From Benincasa hispida (taxonomy: Eukaryota > Streptophyta > Magnoliopsida > Cucurbitales > Cucurbitaceae): 64,000 nucleotides of DNA. Position 1 is the stretch's first letter. Each line of letters begins with the position of its first letter. The stretch is from the NCBI RefSeq assembly GCF_009727055.1, contig NC_052357.1:90603350-90667349 (forward strand), in the 5' to 3' direction. Under the pieces are notes generated by a model. The model saw only the letters and a list, made by a program, of their open reading frames with translations. It had not been told where the DNA came from and made no database searches. The translations under genes were made by a program, and so were the position numbers. This document shows, piece after piece, positions 36,943 through 48,259 of the stretch.

Positions 36943-38831
36943 AACACTCTCTCCATCCACCTTGATATTGACCTACCCAAACATCATCCGTTAGGGGGAC
37001 ACGCCAAAGGTGCCATGAGGCCGAGGGTAGATCTCATGGTGTGGACTATTTAGGAGAAACGTGAAAGGTTTAAGTGAAACATCTCATGCCCCAAGTACCT
37101 CCCACTGAATGTTCTACTTAGGGTTCATTAACCTAGACAATCTGGCTACTGATTTTAATCTAAGTCGTCTTTTTAAACTCTGCTCATAAACAACGTTTGT
37201 CTATGAAATATGAACAAGTTCAAGTAGTCACATTTAAACACTTTAATGGACTGTCAACTTGCATTCAGACACTGCATTCAGATATATACTATCAAATTCA
37301 CCTTTGCCTAGGTAATTCAGGTCAGGGTGTACGTTTTCGTCCAACTAAATACCCCGCCTAGACCAGAACCCGCCTTAGACAAAAGGTCCCTTATAGATAG
37401 ATTTGCTACACTTTAACCTTTTATTAGCCAATTTAATCCTATTAAACTGATTAAAAGATTAAAGCCTTAGGGTTGCTAATCGTATTAGAACCGTGATCTT
37501 AGGTCTATGTGATCCAAGTTTTAAACACTTTAAAACTATGTCTTTCTTATTTCTTTAGTTCTAATTTCTCTTTAACTTTTAAAAAGAAACAACTAAAAAA
37601 CATCGAGCACAACGATATAATAATTATAAAGGAACCTATATGTCATGCTTCATGCAATGTCTGGTCATTACTATACATAACTTTTATATACGCATAATAA
37701 CCAAGCAAACATGCTTTCCATTCACCCTTATACTATAACAATTATAATATAAAGATGATGCATGTCAATGCTTTTTATGCATGCATAAATATAACTCTTA
37801 TATTATATGATGCATGAGCATGCTCTTACATAATTAAATCATGTTTCTCTAAGTTATAACAATTACAATAAAGAGATGATGCATGATCATTACATAACCT
37901 AAGGTGGGATTTACTATATGTGCATACCATATGACATATTAAAAACATACATCACATGTAATAAATAAAGAATTAATGGACCGGGATGAGTCTTTACAAA
38001 AAAAAAAAGAGAATGAAATAACCCTATCTATTAGATTTTTCATCGAGCAAACCGGTTCATAGGCGAACCGGGACTTGAACCACTAAGAGGAATCCACCGT
38101 GTAGTAAACGCCGTAGGTAGACGATCGTCCAACGCGCACTAGACGATAGAAGAAAAATTAAACAATTGTGTAGACGATAACGAGGCTGCGAAGCCTGATC
38201 ATCTATGCAATTGCTTAACGCGGCGAAAGGTAAATGATTTACCTTGCGTTACTAAGCGATCGTTTAATCAGTTACTAAGCGATGAAGCTTGCTGACCTAA
38301 ACGATCGTCTAGTGCGCACGTGTATTAAACGATACGCGAGCATCCCATCGTATACATGACCCGACACTCAACGATCGCGTACCCAATCGTCAACACGATG
38401 CGATCAACCTTTGATCGCATATTCCATCGTTTAACCGATGCGATTAATAGCGATCGCGTATCCCATCGTCTGCACAATACGATCATCAGCGATCGCGTAC
38501 TCTATCGTCTGCACGATCCGATCAACCCTTGATCGCCTTCTTCCTCGAAGAAGCACAAAGCTTGCACCGATCTTTATCACAAACGACTTAAAACTCAAAC
38601 AGACTTTGAATACAGACTCGATAACGATTATTAATGCCAAAAAACGCAGGGGCCTTTATAAACAACCACAAAAGTAAAAGAATTAAATCAAACCGAGGCT
38701 AATTATCCACGAAAACATCAATTAATCTGCACATCCACAACAATTTAACCATTAAACAGTGTAGAAATGCACCCACCAAGAACGTAAATGTCATTTCGTT
38801 GCAACATTTGAAATCGGAGTATCAGAACCTG
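36943..38831 (-). other. Copia 5' leader, LTR-proximal part
   Basis: This lies between the Copia primer site and the Gypsy insertion and continues at 25189-25636. It has no protein domain. About 37700-37920 holds loosely repeated 'gatgcatg' phrases. 38100-38560 holds a dense CGATCG motif array. A run resembling the T-arm of a tRNA occurs at about 38065 but no full tRNA folds there. Confidence 0.65.
38100..38560. repeat. CGATCG motif array in the Copia leader
   Basis: About 20 sites of the form 'cgatcgtttaa', 'gcgatcgcgta' and 'catcgtctgcac' occur in 460 bp. At about 38440-38530 they form a loose ~52-bp tandem unit with 'gatcgcgta...tcgtctgcac'. The same core recurs in the LTRs of this family, here outside the LTR in the transcribed leader. 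Confidence 0.75.
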
Positions 38832-38843
38832 ACTCTAATACCA
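38832..38843 (-). promoter_or_regulatory. Copia primer-binding site (tRNA-iMet type)
   Basis: Directly after the 5' LTR the minus strand reads ATTGGTATTAGAGTCAGG. TGGTATTAGAGT matches the standard initiator-tRNA primer site TGGTATCAGAGC except at two positions. This fixes the orientation of the element and the inner LTR edge. Confidence 0.88.
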
Positions 38844-38845
38844 AT

Positions 38846-40961
38846 TGAAGGATCTTTTAACGAAGAGTTCCATGAGCGCGTTCAGATCGCTCTAATTTCA
38901 CAGTGACCGAAATACACTAGATACATTCAAACACACAGTTATGCAAACATACAGTAATTAACGACATGCTTTGAACAAGAAATAACAAGGGAAAGAGTTC
39001 TCATACAAGTTGAAGACGGTCTTCAAACTTTGGAACTCAACGCAGCGGATGACCTCTACCCGATCAACCAACGCCTAGTAGATGCGTCGACTACATCAGC
39101 ACGAACAACCGCAACAACACGAACGTAGCGAGGACGACACCACCAGAAAAGAGCCCCAGGTATTCTCAGAGTGAGAACCCAAAGCGTGGTCTTTGGTAAG
39201 TTTGGTAGAGGTAAGAGGAAGAACTGATGGTGTAGGCGATAAGCAAGTGGGAGGGAATATGAAGCTATCATATAGCAAGATGTTTATCGCTTAGGAGAAA
39301 CTACACGATCGTGTAGATTTTACCGAACAATCGTTTAAAAAACAGAAAGTGATCGTTTAGCAAACACGATACACTATACGATCGTTTAGGAAAGCTAACC
39401 GATCGTTTAGACCTTAGTGTGCAATCGTTTAGGCGCTGAGTGACTATCGTATAAGCTTTCGATATTAAACGATCGAATACGTTTTTACACCAACGCACTC
39501 CTTCGATCTTTTGTCGGATGAACCGAACAAATCAAAATGAAACAAATTTCATTTTTATTCATCGGTTACAATAACCGACACTGTTCCCACTAACACACGT
39601 CCGAACGTGATGTTGGGTTAATTATATATAATTAACCAATTAAAATATTAATAAATATAATCATATTATATTTTTAACCTATAGTTTGATATCACATATC
39701 TACTATAGTAATTTCTCCTCTACTTGATATAAATCATATTTACATCTAATTTTCTCCAAAATAATGTATCTAATACATTAGATACATTTAATCAATTATA
39801 TCATATGTGATTAACTAGTCCAATTATATCTATATAATCGAACTTCCTCTTGTCAATTTGGACATTTCAAATTAACCCAAACACTGATTCTCGACTTTAT
39901 CCAAGCTACCTAGGGGACCTAATGGACCTGTGGCTCGAAGCTCCAACGGTTCGTGAATAGCTGACTAAACTCTTTACCACGAGATTCACCATCCGTAACT
40001 ATCGAACATTTCACTAAAGACCAACAACTGAACTCTTCTTACCACAGATATATTTATGTGTCCATCGGATATAACCAATCATGAGTATGATGACCCTTCA
40101 TAGATGCTCGTAAGTATAGCTGGGCCAAATTACCGTTTTTTCCCTGTAATTACATCTCACTCCTTAAGTACCACTGATTCCTCTAATGAACAATACTACA
40201 TAGTCCAACTATGTGTGAACACCTCTCGGGCCAAGAGAAGGTGTGTGGTGCCACATCGTTCAAGTCCCAAAATCAGCCTGGGAGCTATCTATCTACTTAC
40301 CCCTGCCTCGGGAAAGGAGTGAATTCCATCTTGTGTAGCTGAGTTCCCAGCTCTCAAATTAGGCGAATCCCCAAAATGGTAGGTTTGAATTGGCAACCTA
40401 GCCACTTGCACCTATACAAATCAAATGACCGCCCTCAATGTCAGGAGTTCCTAACTCACTCAGGATTGAGGTCATGTTACCTATGGTCATCCTAGTGAAG
40501 TGAAGTCTCTGTCATGAGCGGTGTTATATAACGAGACGTTAACACTTCGTGGTCAAGTCTTATACAAACTCTTTGTATAGGATGCCCTTGCTCGTATGTT
40601 CCCAACACGAATGATTAGGATCAGACCATTTATGACAAGTCACACACACTTGTGACCATTCCACAGCGGGCCGCATCCGTAGCGTTACCAGGATAAGGTT
40701 TACCTTCTATATCCATATACTACAGACTATTTTGGTTATCACTCAAGATATGATCCATTTGTATGTCACCACATACATGCTTGAGTTACATACAGATAAC
40801 CAGGGATTTTATGTTTATTAGTTTGTGGTAAAGCAAATAAAATATGCAATTGAGAAAAAAACAAGATGTGAAGTAAAATATCATATATTATACAACAAAA
40901 GCATTCGTACAAACTGTTTACAAACTACAAGACACGAGACTTTAGGGCATCAACCCCAATA
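38846..40961 (-). repeat. 5' LTR of the Copia element
   Basis: It is uninterrupted and 2116 bp, with ends (minus strand) TATTGGGGTTGATG at 40961 and GATCCTTCA at 38846. The first dinucleotide has drifted from TG to TA. In the plus-oriented solo LTR the same end reads TGTTGAGGTTG. It carries the CGATCG array at about 39230-39475. The outside flank is TAATT at 40962-40966. Confidence 0.93.
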
Positions 40962-41600
40962 TAATTAACACCAAGATTCTATATATTTGAGCTCTTGGTG
41001 AAATGCTGGGCATAATTGACATCGAAATTCATATATTTGAGGTTTCTCGATAGAATCTCGGATAGAATTAACATCGAGATTCAGTATATATCCCGGGTAT
41101 AATCCACCCAATTTTTCGAAATTTTTTATCTTTCACAAAATTTTAAAATGTTGAATCAATTTGGAAAATCTATTTTGATAATTAGAAAACCCATTTGGAA
41201 TTTTAGAAATTCATATAATTGTGAAAACATAAATTATGCTAAAGATTTAAAAATTATATAATAATTTGATACGATATTTAGTAAACATAACCGAATTTGG
41301 AGAAAATTTGAAAATGATTTGGTATAAGATTTGGGAAGATTACATAAAAAAAATAGCAAATCTTGATGTGTAATCAGGCGAGATATCGAGAAGGCCTCAC
41401 TAATTTAGAAAAAAAAAAGTTGATTTTTTAACTAATTATTGGTGGTCGATCTCACCTGAGATGAACCGAGAAAAACTATTTTTACGAGTTTTTAAAAACC
41501 GTATTAGTTTTTTGTAAAGTGAAAACCTAAACGTGCTATTTTTTTTATAATTTTTCAAAGTGATTTAAAACTTAAACGTGCTATTTCTGATAATTTTCCA
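40962..41600. mobile_element. Right half of the TIR element split by the Copia
   Basis: Next to the insertion are about three copies of a ~55-bp unit with 'attctatatatttgag' and 'gaaatctcgg'-like phrases (40962-41100). These are followed by AT-rich interior and then an inverted arm at about 41430-41600 complementary to 14740-14930. The interior at 41150-41350 resembles that of the element at 49.8-50.6 kb ('gaaaatctatt', 'ggagaaaatttgaaaa', 'ggtataagattt'). Confidence 0.65.
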
Positions 41601-41624
41601 AAGTGATTCTTGGTCAAATATGCC

Positions 41625-42660
41625 CTAAAGGGCCGTTTAATTAAAAGTTTTATAGATGCTTGAGAGTAAATCATACCAGGGAATAGGATGTCTAAGAATC
41701 AAAGATACTGCGTTTGCTTATGTATGGGAATGAGAATAGGATGTCTGAGAGTGTATTATATTTTATGTAATTATAAAGTTTAAATTAATCAAAATTAATT
41801 TCAATAATAAATTTTTGTTTGTCAATTTATTTTTATTGCATTAAGTTATTAGATTAGTTTTAACCCATTAAAATTTAATTAAATTTATCCATTCACCCTC
41901 TAGTTTAATATATTTATTATCAATTAAAATTTTAATAAATTAAAAAAAAATTTGACAATTAATTTTAATATCAATTTCTTTTTTTTTTTTTTAAATTTTT
42001 CTGTAGTTTTGTTAATCGAAGAGTTAACTAGCTAATTGTTTAATGTCAATTATAGGTCTTGTATATACAAAAGAAATTGGTATAAAACTAGTTGATTTTA
42101 AACAATATTTTTAATTTTAGAAAAATAACTATAATTATAGATTAAAACTAGAAGCATAAAGGTATAAGATTGTTTAATCGAAAAAAAATTAACTTATTTT
42201 ATTATTAGTTAATTAATTAATATTTTTTAAAAACTAATTAATAATTCTAATAAATAATTTATGATGTCAATATATATTAAGAGATTTAAGGAAATATAAA
42301 TATGGTTATTCATATTAATTCATAATAATAGAATAAATCATTATAATAACATTATTATTAATAAAATTAATTATATATGTCATTTATAAATTTAATTTAA
42401 ACATATTTATAAAATTAAATAAATTAATCCATATCAAAAAAGAAGTAAAACAAATTAAATAAAAATATAAAAAATAAGAGAGAGAAAATCATTGAAAATG
42501 GAGAAAATCTACATATTTGGATAGTTACGAAAAAAGTGGAAATATGAAATGTTTTAGAATAAAACATTCCCATTGGAAGATTGAAAATTTGTGACAATCA
42601 TAGTGATGAAATATTATTTGTTATTCCCGCCTTTTAATCCGATGTATCAAATGAGCCAAA
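41625..42660. mobile_element. Possible MITE with GGGCCGTTTAAT-like ends
   Basis: The left end, 'gggccgtttaattaaaag' followed by 'gggaatgagaatagg', faces the right end 'ttattcccgccttttaatccgatgtatcaaatgagcc', which is loosely complementary. The interior is AT-rich and non-coding. Such ends with 'gggaatg' subterminal phrases are seen in Harbinger- or hAT-type MITEs. The class is not resolved. Confidence 0.45.
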
Positions 42661-43286
42661 TGATTTGCTACATTCCATGGTAGCATGCAGTAGTATACAA
42701 TACATATTAGAAATTTCCTCAGATGGAGAAAATATTTGGGAAATGGTTTTTTCATATTTTACTTTTAGATAATTTATTTTTTATCTTGTCCATAATTGTT
42801 TTTAATACTCAATTTATTATATTAAAATTCATAATCAACTCCATCAGGTGAAAGTGTTGCTCATAGAGAATTTATGGGTAACTAAATATATTGACACTTT
42901 TGCATCTATATTAAACTAAACCTGTTATTTAAATATGTTATAAAAAAGAAATGAATTTTTGTTGATGGATGAGTCATATATTATAACATGCTAATTTTAT
43001 GTATATGAAATTTCTAGTAGTATGCGTATCTAAACAACTTAATAAAATAAAATATCGAGTTAATTAATGATTAATTGATACTTTTAATCCCTTTTAATAG
43101 CTTTTTAGATACTTTTAACCCATTTTAATAACTTTTTATGGAATGATCTAGTTTGTAAATTCTAAAATATATTAGGACTAAAAGTGAAGACTTTAAAAAG
43201 ATAAATAATTAAATGTGGAGTTTCTCAAAAAGTTGTAGATCCATTAATATTTTCATTAAGAATCTTTTTACGGGAAAATTAAAAGG
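42661..43286. other. AT-rich intergenic DNA, nothing recognised
   Basis: No coding frame, repeat pair or RNA gene is visible. The phrase 'cttttaatccctttt...ataactttttatgg' is loosely duplicated at about 43080-43135. Confidence 0.5.
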
Positions 43287-43659
43287 ATATTGTCCTTTTA
43301 GAAACCATTTAGGAAACTATTGTTGTTTTTTTAAAAAAATAAGTCGAGTGTTGAAAATTCGACCTAGATAGGTTGAATTTTGAACCCTCGACCTTCTTTT
43401 CACTTGTACGTCAAACTTTGAACCCTCGACATTGTCCTTCCTAACATTATTATTGAGTCTGTTTAATTATCATTCCGGAGACCTTCCTCTATCAAAAGAT
43501 CGTATTTCTAAATTTTCATAAAGTCCCCCCTGGAATTCCTTCCAAAGCTTGTTGAATAATTTTTATGGATTCTGTCATCTCAGCAAGTCTGACTAAATAA
43601 CGAGCTAATGAATCTCCTTATTTTTGCCACTGAACTTTCCAATCAAATTCGAGAACGAG

Positions 43660-43735
43660 ATTATGAGAGAGAGTGAGAGTTTGAGAGAGTGGGAGCGAAA
43701 TAACGAGATTTTGATAGAGAGCGAGAATACCATAC
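43660..43735. repeat. gagagcgaga-type repeats near the left MULE end
   Basis: Irregular copies of 'gagagagtgagagt' and 'gatagagagcgagaat' are the reverse complement of the 'tctcgctctctc' arrays at 47195-47670 near the other end. Together they form subterminal inverted arrays. Confidence 0.65.
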
Positions 43736-44082
43736 AAATTTCTTTTTTTTTTTTTTTTTCCTTTTTAATTATTACACATTCCACCTTCTTCTTTCTAATT
43801 TTTTTTTTTTAATTTTTCATTTTATAAAAATAATTTCTAAAAATATTTTATTATTTTATTTAAACTTAAAAAGAATAAATTAAAAAAAAAACTCATAAAA
43901 ATAAAAAAAATGTAAATTAAATATCTCATTTATATAAAAATAATTCATCGATTTCGAGCTGGACGTCGTCGATTTCGAGCTGGTTGTCGTCGTCGACTTC
44001 GAACTTGAGGTTGCTCGAGTTCTTTTTTATGTTGCTCTAGTACCTCTGCAGGCGCTTCATAATATAAATATTCATTATGCTC

Positions 44083-45868
44083 TCAACGACCCCGACCATG
44101 TCCATGCACGTATGAAGACGAAGGACCAGCCCCTGAGTCATAATGTCCTGAACCAAATGCTGGCATCATCATCATCGGGCTAACATAATTAGTTTGACTC
44201 TGTATCTGCGTCATAGGGGGCAACTCCTCCATATTATGTGCAACCTCATCAAACTCATCCTCTTCCCGAACAGGTCCTCTACGTCTAGGAGCTGGTGGAG
44301 GAACAATAGGTATATCGTACATATAATGAATTTCCTCCGTATAGTTTTGGTTGTCACTAAATATAGCAAGAACCTGGTTCGGATCATTCGCAATCTCACG
44401 GAGTCTACTGTTGTTCGATCTCTGTGAATTATAAAACAATTAGACAAAATTTAAATTAAAAAAATAGATAATATTCATTCATTTACCAGATGACCCACAG
44501 CTGCTATCAGACAAGTGACGTAGCGCCTTGTGATATTATTATACCAATGAATATATTTTGAAGTGACATTTGTGTCAAACTGTTCAAGAGAAACCCCCAC
44601 TGTAATAAACCTTGCACGATAGTGCCATCGTACTAACAAATGTGTAACTTTTTCGGACCAATCTCCAGTCCTTAGGTCAATATCATGTAGTACGGGTTCA
44701 GTATTACAAGGCGATGGGACATCCTGCTGAAAACCGAATTGTCTCATCACCCTGTCAGAAAGATGTCACTCACCAATGTGAAAACATATGAGAGGACTCA
44801 TCGTCCGCCATATGTTTTGACCATTCGTAAAAAATTAGGCAAAGTATGCACAATAATTTTGTACGGCTCCCAAATAACCTGAAATACAAAATATTATATT
44901 AAAGAATATTAAAGACAAATACAATAAAAATGTCAATAAAATAATCAATTAGGAATGTAATGTACCTGTTCAGGTTGAAGCAGATCAAACATGTATCTCT
45001 ACTGGTTGACTACATGTGTGGCTGTCCTAGTCACACAAATTTTGTCTCTCCACCTAAAATTTTAAATTGATAATTTAGAATTTAAATTAACTAGATCAGT
45101 GATATAAAAATTAAATTGAATTAAAACAAATATACGAGAACCGTAGGCTCGTCCAACTAACTGAGCATCATTAACATGATGTAGCTGTGGAGCCATTGTT
45201 GGAAATCGCTTCCAAGCCCATAGTTGCAAAAGTATGAGAGGCCCAGCTATCTCTCGAACCTCAGGTCTTGTTGCTTTGCATAGTTGTCTATACAACCATG
45301 CCAAAACATGCTCCACCTCACGAATACCGCCCCGCATCATGGAGTTAAGCTAATAGTGGCAGGAACATCAAGTGAACAAAATGACTTGATTTATCTGAAA
45401 ACAGACTTCCACCCATCATTTGTAGTATATATGCTTGCGCATATCTTATGATGGTTTCCTCGTCTGCATCATCTGTGAGCTCACGAAATTGTGTTCCTAA
45501 CCATATTAAACTTAACCTCGATCCTTTAATCTTTTCGGAAGGTGGGGTCGCACTGAGGTACAGTTGACAAACTTCTAATTAGTCATCGTATATCACTCCG
45601 GTGACCGGCTCACCGTCAACAGGTAACCCCAACAACACTTCTATGTCTTATAGAGTGATAGTGCACTCTCCAACAGACATATAGAATGTATGCGTCTCGG
45701 GCCTCCATCTCTCGACCAAGGCTGTGATCAGATGCCAGTCTAACTGAATAAATCCTGCCTGTCGACGTCTGCAAGATATTTCTCCAGTAGTACGATCTCG
45801 CCATACAACATATGATCGATGAATGGACTAGTCATACAAAACATCGGGATCAACAGGTCCTGGGTTTA
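44083..45868 (-). pseudogene. Plant mobile domain (PMD) gene, four exons, broken
   Basis: The minus strand gives a recognisable PMD (aminotransferase-like; related to 'phosphatase 7 long form' and MAIN/MAIL proteins) in four blocks: about 45868-45130 ([94 protein letters not shown]), 45054-44968, 44880-44488 (VIWEPYKIIVHTLP, VRWHYRARFITVGVSLEQFD) and 44422-44083. Splice signals (GT/AG) are preserved at 44962/44880 and 44487/44423. Nonsense changes (after VLYD, and CTITL-stop), a one-base shift at FLPLLA and others kill the frame. Such genes are usual cargo of plant MULEs and Gypsy elements. The function of transposon copies is not established. Confidence 0.85.
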
Positions 45869-46390
45869 TCTTGACGCGCAAATGCATCCCTTATTTCTGC
45901 TCTTTTTTCTCGAAATAGTTCACGCATTTGAAGAATGTTATCTGAGCAAGAGCATTTATAGGCAACATTCGAGCTCTTTTAAGGACTCCATTTATGCACT
46001 CTGCTAGATTTGTCGTCATCCCCCATATCTGAATCCTTCATCATGTGCTTGAGTCCATTGCTCTAAACTAATATTGTCAAAAAAACTTAGACAACTCCGA
46101 TTTATTCCTTTGATATCTTCAATTGCTTTGTTGAACTTTTGAATTTGAAACTGACACCCGACACGATAAACATAATTTTTCAATGAATTAAATTTATATT
46201 TTTTATTGAAGTTGCTGATGATATGTCGTAAGCAGAAATGATGGTGACATTTCGGTCCCGTCCAACCATTTCCTGGGTTGTTCATTGCTGCAATTATACC
46301 AGCATGTCGATCTGAAATTAAACACACCTCTTCGTGTGTTACAATTTCTCTCAGGTGTTTCATACTTAGTGATCTCGAACAAGCCATCAT
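45869..46390 (-). pseudogene. MULE transposase, central fragment
   Basis: The minus strand has REIVTHEEVCLISDRHAGII, AAMNNPGNGWTGPKCHHHFC, LRHIISNFNKKYKF and WTQAHDEGFRYGG. After a frame change comes MTTNLAECINGVLKRARMLP and INALAQITFFKCVNYFEKK. This is the MULE catalytic-core end with the ISDRH motif and the TTN.AE segment. The fragment stops near FARQD and runs straight into the PMD start. The upstream transposase sequence is absent at about 46390. Confidence 0.88.
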
Positions 46391-46757
46391 ACCGAGCGAT
46401 ACTGTTCGTGTAATAAGTGGCAAGCATTCAATATTCCATGCTCACATTTTATGGCCGTTTGCTCACATTTTAACATGAACTACGAAGATTTTATTAAGGA
46501 CTACTACAAATTGTCAACGTATGCTGAATGTTACTCTCCTCAATTTCAACCTGTACCGCATGAAGATTACTGGATCACGTACCCTAATATGCCTAGAAGA
46601 CCTGGTAGACCGAAAAGTTCACGTTATCACAACGAGATGGATTGGACAGAACCAGCCACTCGACAACGATGTGGATTTTGTAACCAATTAGGATATAATC
46701 GAAGGTAGTGTCCTTCGTTACTAAGACGGGCTCCAGATAGAGGGATTGAATAACAAA
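46390..46757 (+). pseudogene. MULE transposase C-terminus (SWIM + zinc knuckle), inverted
   Basis: On the plus strand, opposite to the rest of the transposase, the frame reads CSCNKWQAFNIPCSHFMAVC (a SWIM-type C-x-C...C-x-H zinc finger), then NMNYEDFIKDYYKLSTYAEC, VPHEDYW and the knuckle RCGFCNQLGYNRR, finishing LLRRAPDRGIE before a stop. A stop replaces the residue after NRR. In intact relatives this segment follows the part at 45869-46390 in one frame, so an inversion with a breakpoint near 46390 has split the gene. Confidence 0.85.
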
Positions 46758-46864
46758 TAATTTTTTATTATATATTCATTTTATTGTATATTCAATTTTT
46801 TTTTATAATAATCTATTGTATATTCAAATTTTTTTTTTTTTGTAATCAATAAAGTTTTACATTA

Positions 46865-47130
46865 TAATAATCTAATATATTCAATTTATAGTATAATAAT
46901 ATTATATATTCAATTTATTGTCTAATGATTATTCAATTATAGTATAACAATCTAATATATTCAATTTTTTGTCTAATGATTATTCAATTATAGTATAATA
47001 ATCTAATATATTCAATTTGTTGTCTAATGATTATTCAATTATAGTATAATAATCTAATATATTCAATTTATTGTCTAATGATTATTTAATTATAGTACAA
47101 TAATCAAATATATTCAATTTATTGTCTAAT
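46865..47130. repeat. Tandem repeat, ~51-bp unit, about five copies
   Basis: A unit made of 'attatagtataataatc' followed by 'taatatattcaatttattg' and 'tctaatgatt' is repeated about five times with few changes. The copies towards the left (46865-46925) are shorter and more diverged. It is inside the MULE, 3' of the inverted transposase end. Confidence 0.88.
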
Positions 47131-47194
47131 GATTATTGGCTTTTTTTTTTTTTAGGTATATATATATTTCTATGGAAAGTTCAAATAAAGTGAA

Positions 47195-47670
47195 GACTCT
47201 CGCTCTCTCAATCTCGCTCTCTCCTAAGATCTCGCTCTCTCCTAGGATCTCGCTCTCGCTCTTTCAAAGATCTCGCTCTCTCACTATTGCTCTCTCTCAA
47301 TATCTCGCTCTCTCTGTTATTTTGTTATTTTTCCATTAATGATATTACTAGCTTTCATTTCTTCTGGAAACAAATCACAAACACTTTTTTTATTATGGAT
47401 CTACTACTAGAAACTCAATGCGTAATCTTAGCATTCAATGTGTATTCTTAGATAATCTCATTTTTCAATTTTATTTACACCATTTCATTTTACCAAGTTC
47501 AATGTTAGTCAGTTAGTCAATATAAACTAAATCTCGCTCTCTCCAACCTTCTCGCTTTGAATCTCGCTCTCTCTTTAAAATCTCGCTTTGAATCTCGCTC
47601 TCTTCTTAAAATCTCGTTCAACATCTCGCTCTCTCCTACTATCTCGCTTGAATCTCGCTCTCTCCTTAAT
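47195..47670. repeat. tctcgctctctc minisatellite, two blocks
   Basis: Irregular 12-20 bp units of 'atctcgctctctcc' fill 47195-47315 and 47530-47670, separated by unique sequence. Inverted versions occur at 43660-43735 near the opposite MULE end. The basic R/F/E-rich open frame on the minus strand (47802-47575) is a by-product of this repeat. Confidence 0.85.
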
Positions 47671-48259
47671 CTGCTTCAGCCCACTTATCTCCTTAATCGC
47701 TTTTGAAGTTTCGACATGTGTGTAAACCTTCGACAACCTAATATACAAAAATTTTGTTCGTAGACAAAGCTTATTTTGGAATTGTCTTTCATTCCAAGGC
47801 ATAACTTGTATCCATGTGCTTCATATTCACTAGAGTTCGCTCCCCGAAATATAGCCATTCCCACCCCTTCACGTCAATCCCACAAGCCTCTGTCTAATTC
47901 GAAATGATAACAAAATGCATAGGTTGTTAGAAGTAGCTCGAGTACACAGATACATATAGTATACCATCTCATTACTTTATTTCCTCTATGAGGAAAAAAG
48001 AAAAGTAATAAACCTGCAATCTCGAGGGTGAATGTGTGTCGAAACTTCAACCTTCAACAACCTAAGTGAGATTCGCGAGATTTTCCTTGTCGAGGGTTGA
48101 AATTTCGGCTTATGTATTGTTTCCAAGTTTTTCTTTGTTCATCGAGTTTTCAACGTTCGACTTTCACATTACTCGAGTTCTCAACGTTCGACCTCTAGCC
48201 TCGAACTCCCAAAACAACAATATTTCTCTAATAAGTTTCAAAACAACAATATTAATATT

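Larger units (their letters stand above)
15061..40961 (-). mobile_element. Copia-type LTR retrotransposon, nested and degenerate
   Basis: Two LTRs in the same orientation bound the element: the 3' LTR at 15061-19291 (interrupted) and the 5' LTR at 38846-40961. A TAATT duplication flanks it (15056-15060 and 40962-40966). An initiator-methionine primer site follows the 5' LTR. On the minus strand the domain order is gag, protease, GAG-pre-integrase, integrase, reverse transcriptase, RNase H, which is the Copia (Ty1) order. Without later insertions the element would be about 11 kb. Stops and frameshifts interrupt the coding region, so it is not autonomous. It carries a Gypsy element, two solo LTRs and a Tn5-adapter artefact. 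Confidence 0.92.
43287..48252 (-). mobile_element. Mutator-like element with a PMD gene, degraded and rearranged
   Basis: The left end (about 43287-43370: 'atattgt', 'actattgttgttttttt', then 'gtcgag...attcgacc') is an imperfect inverted copy of the right end (48252 back to about 48170: 'aatattgttgttttg', 'gttcgag', 'tcgaacgttgag'). Inverted arrays of a 'tctcgctctc' motif lie inside both ends. The body holds a MULE transposase fragment, the transposase SWIM/zinc-knuckle end on the opposite strand, and a PMD gene. This cargo is known in plant MULEs. The 9-bp target duplication could not be fixed, so the limits are approximate. Confidence 0.75.

Noticed and set aside
38050..38095. A tRNA gene on the minus strand (T-arm like GGTTCAAGTCCCGG)
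   Set aside because: No matching acceptor, D or anticodon arms are found around it. It is part of the Copia leader.
46865..47130. A CRISPR-like array
   Set aside because: Units are contiguous tandem copies of ~51 bp without unique spacers, in a plant transposon.
47575..47802. An arginine-rich small protein
   Set aside because: It is produced by the tctcgctctc minisatellite read on the minus strand.
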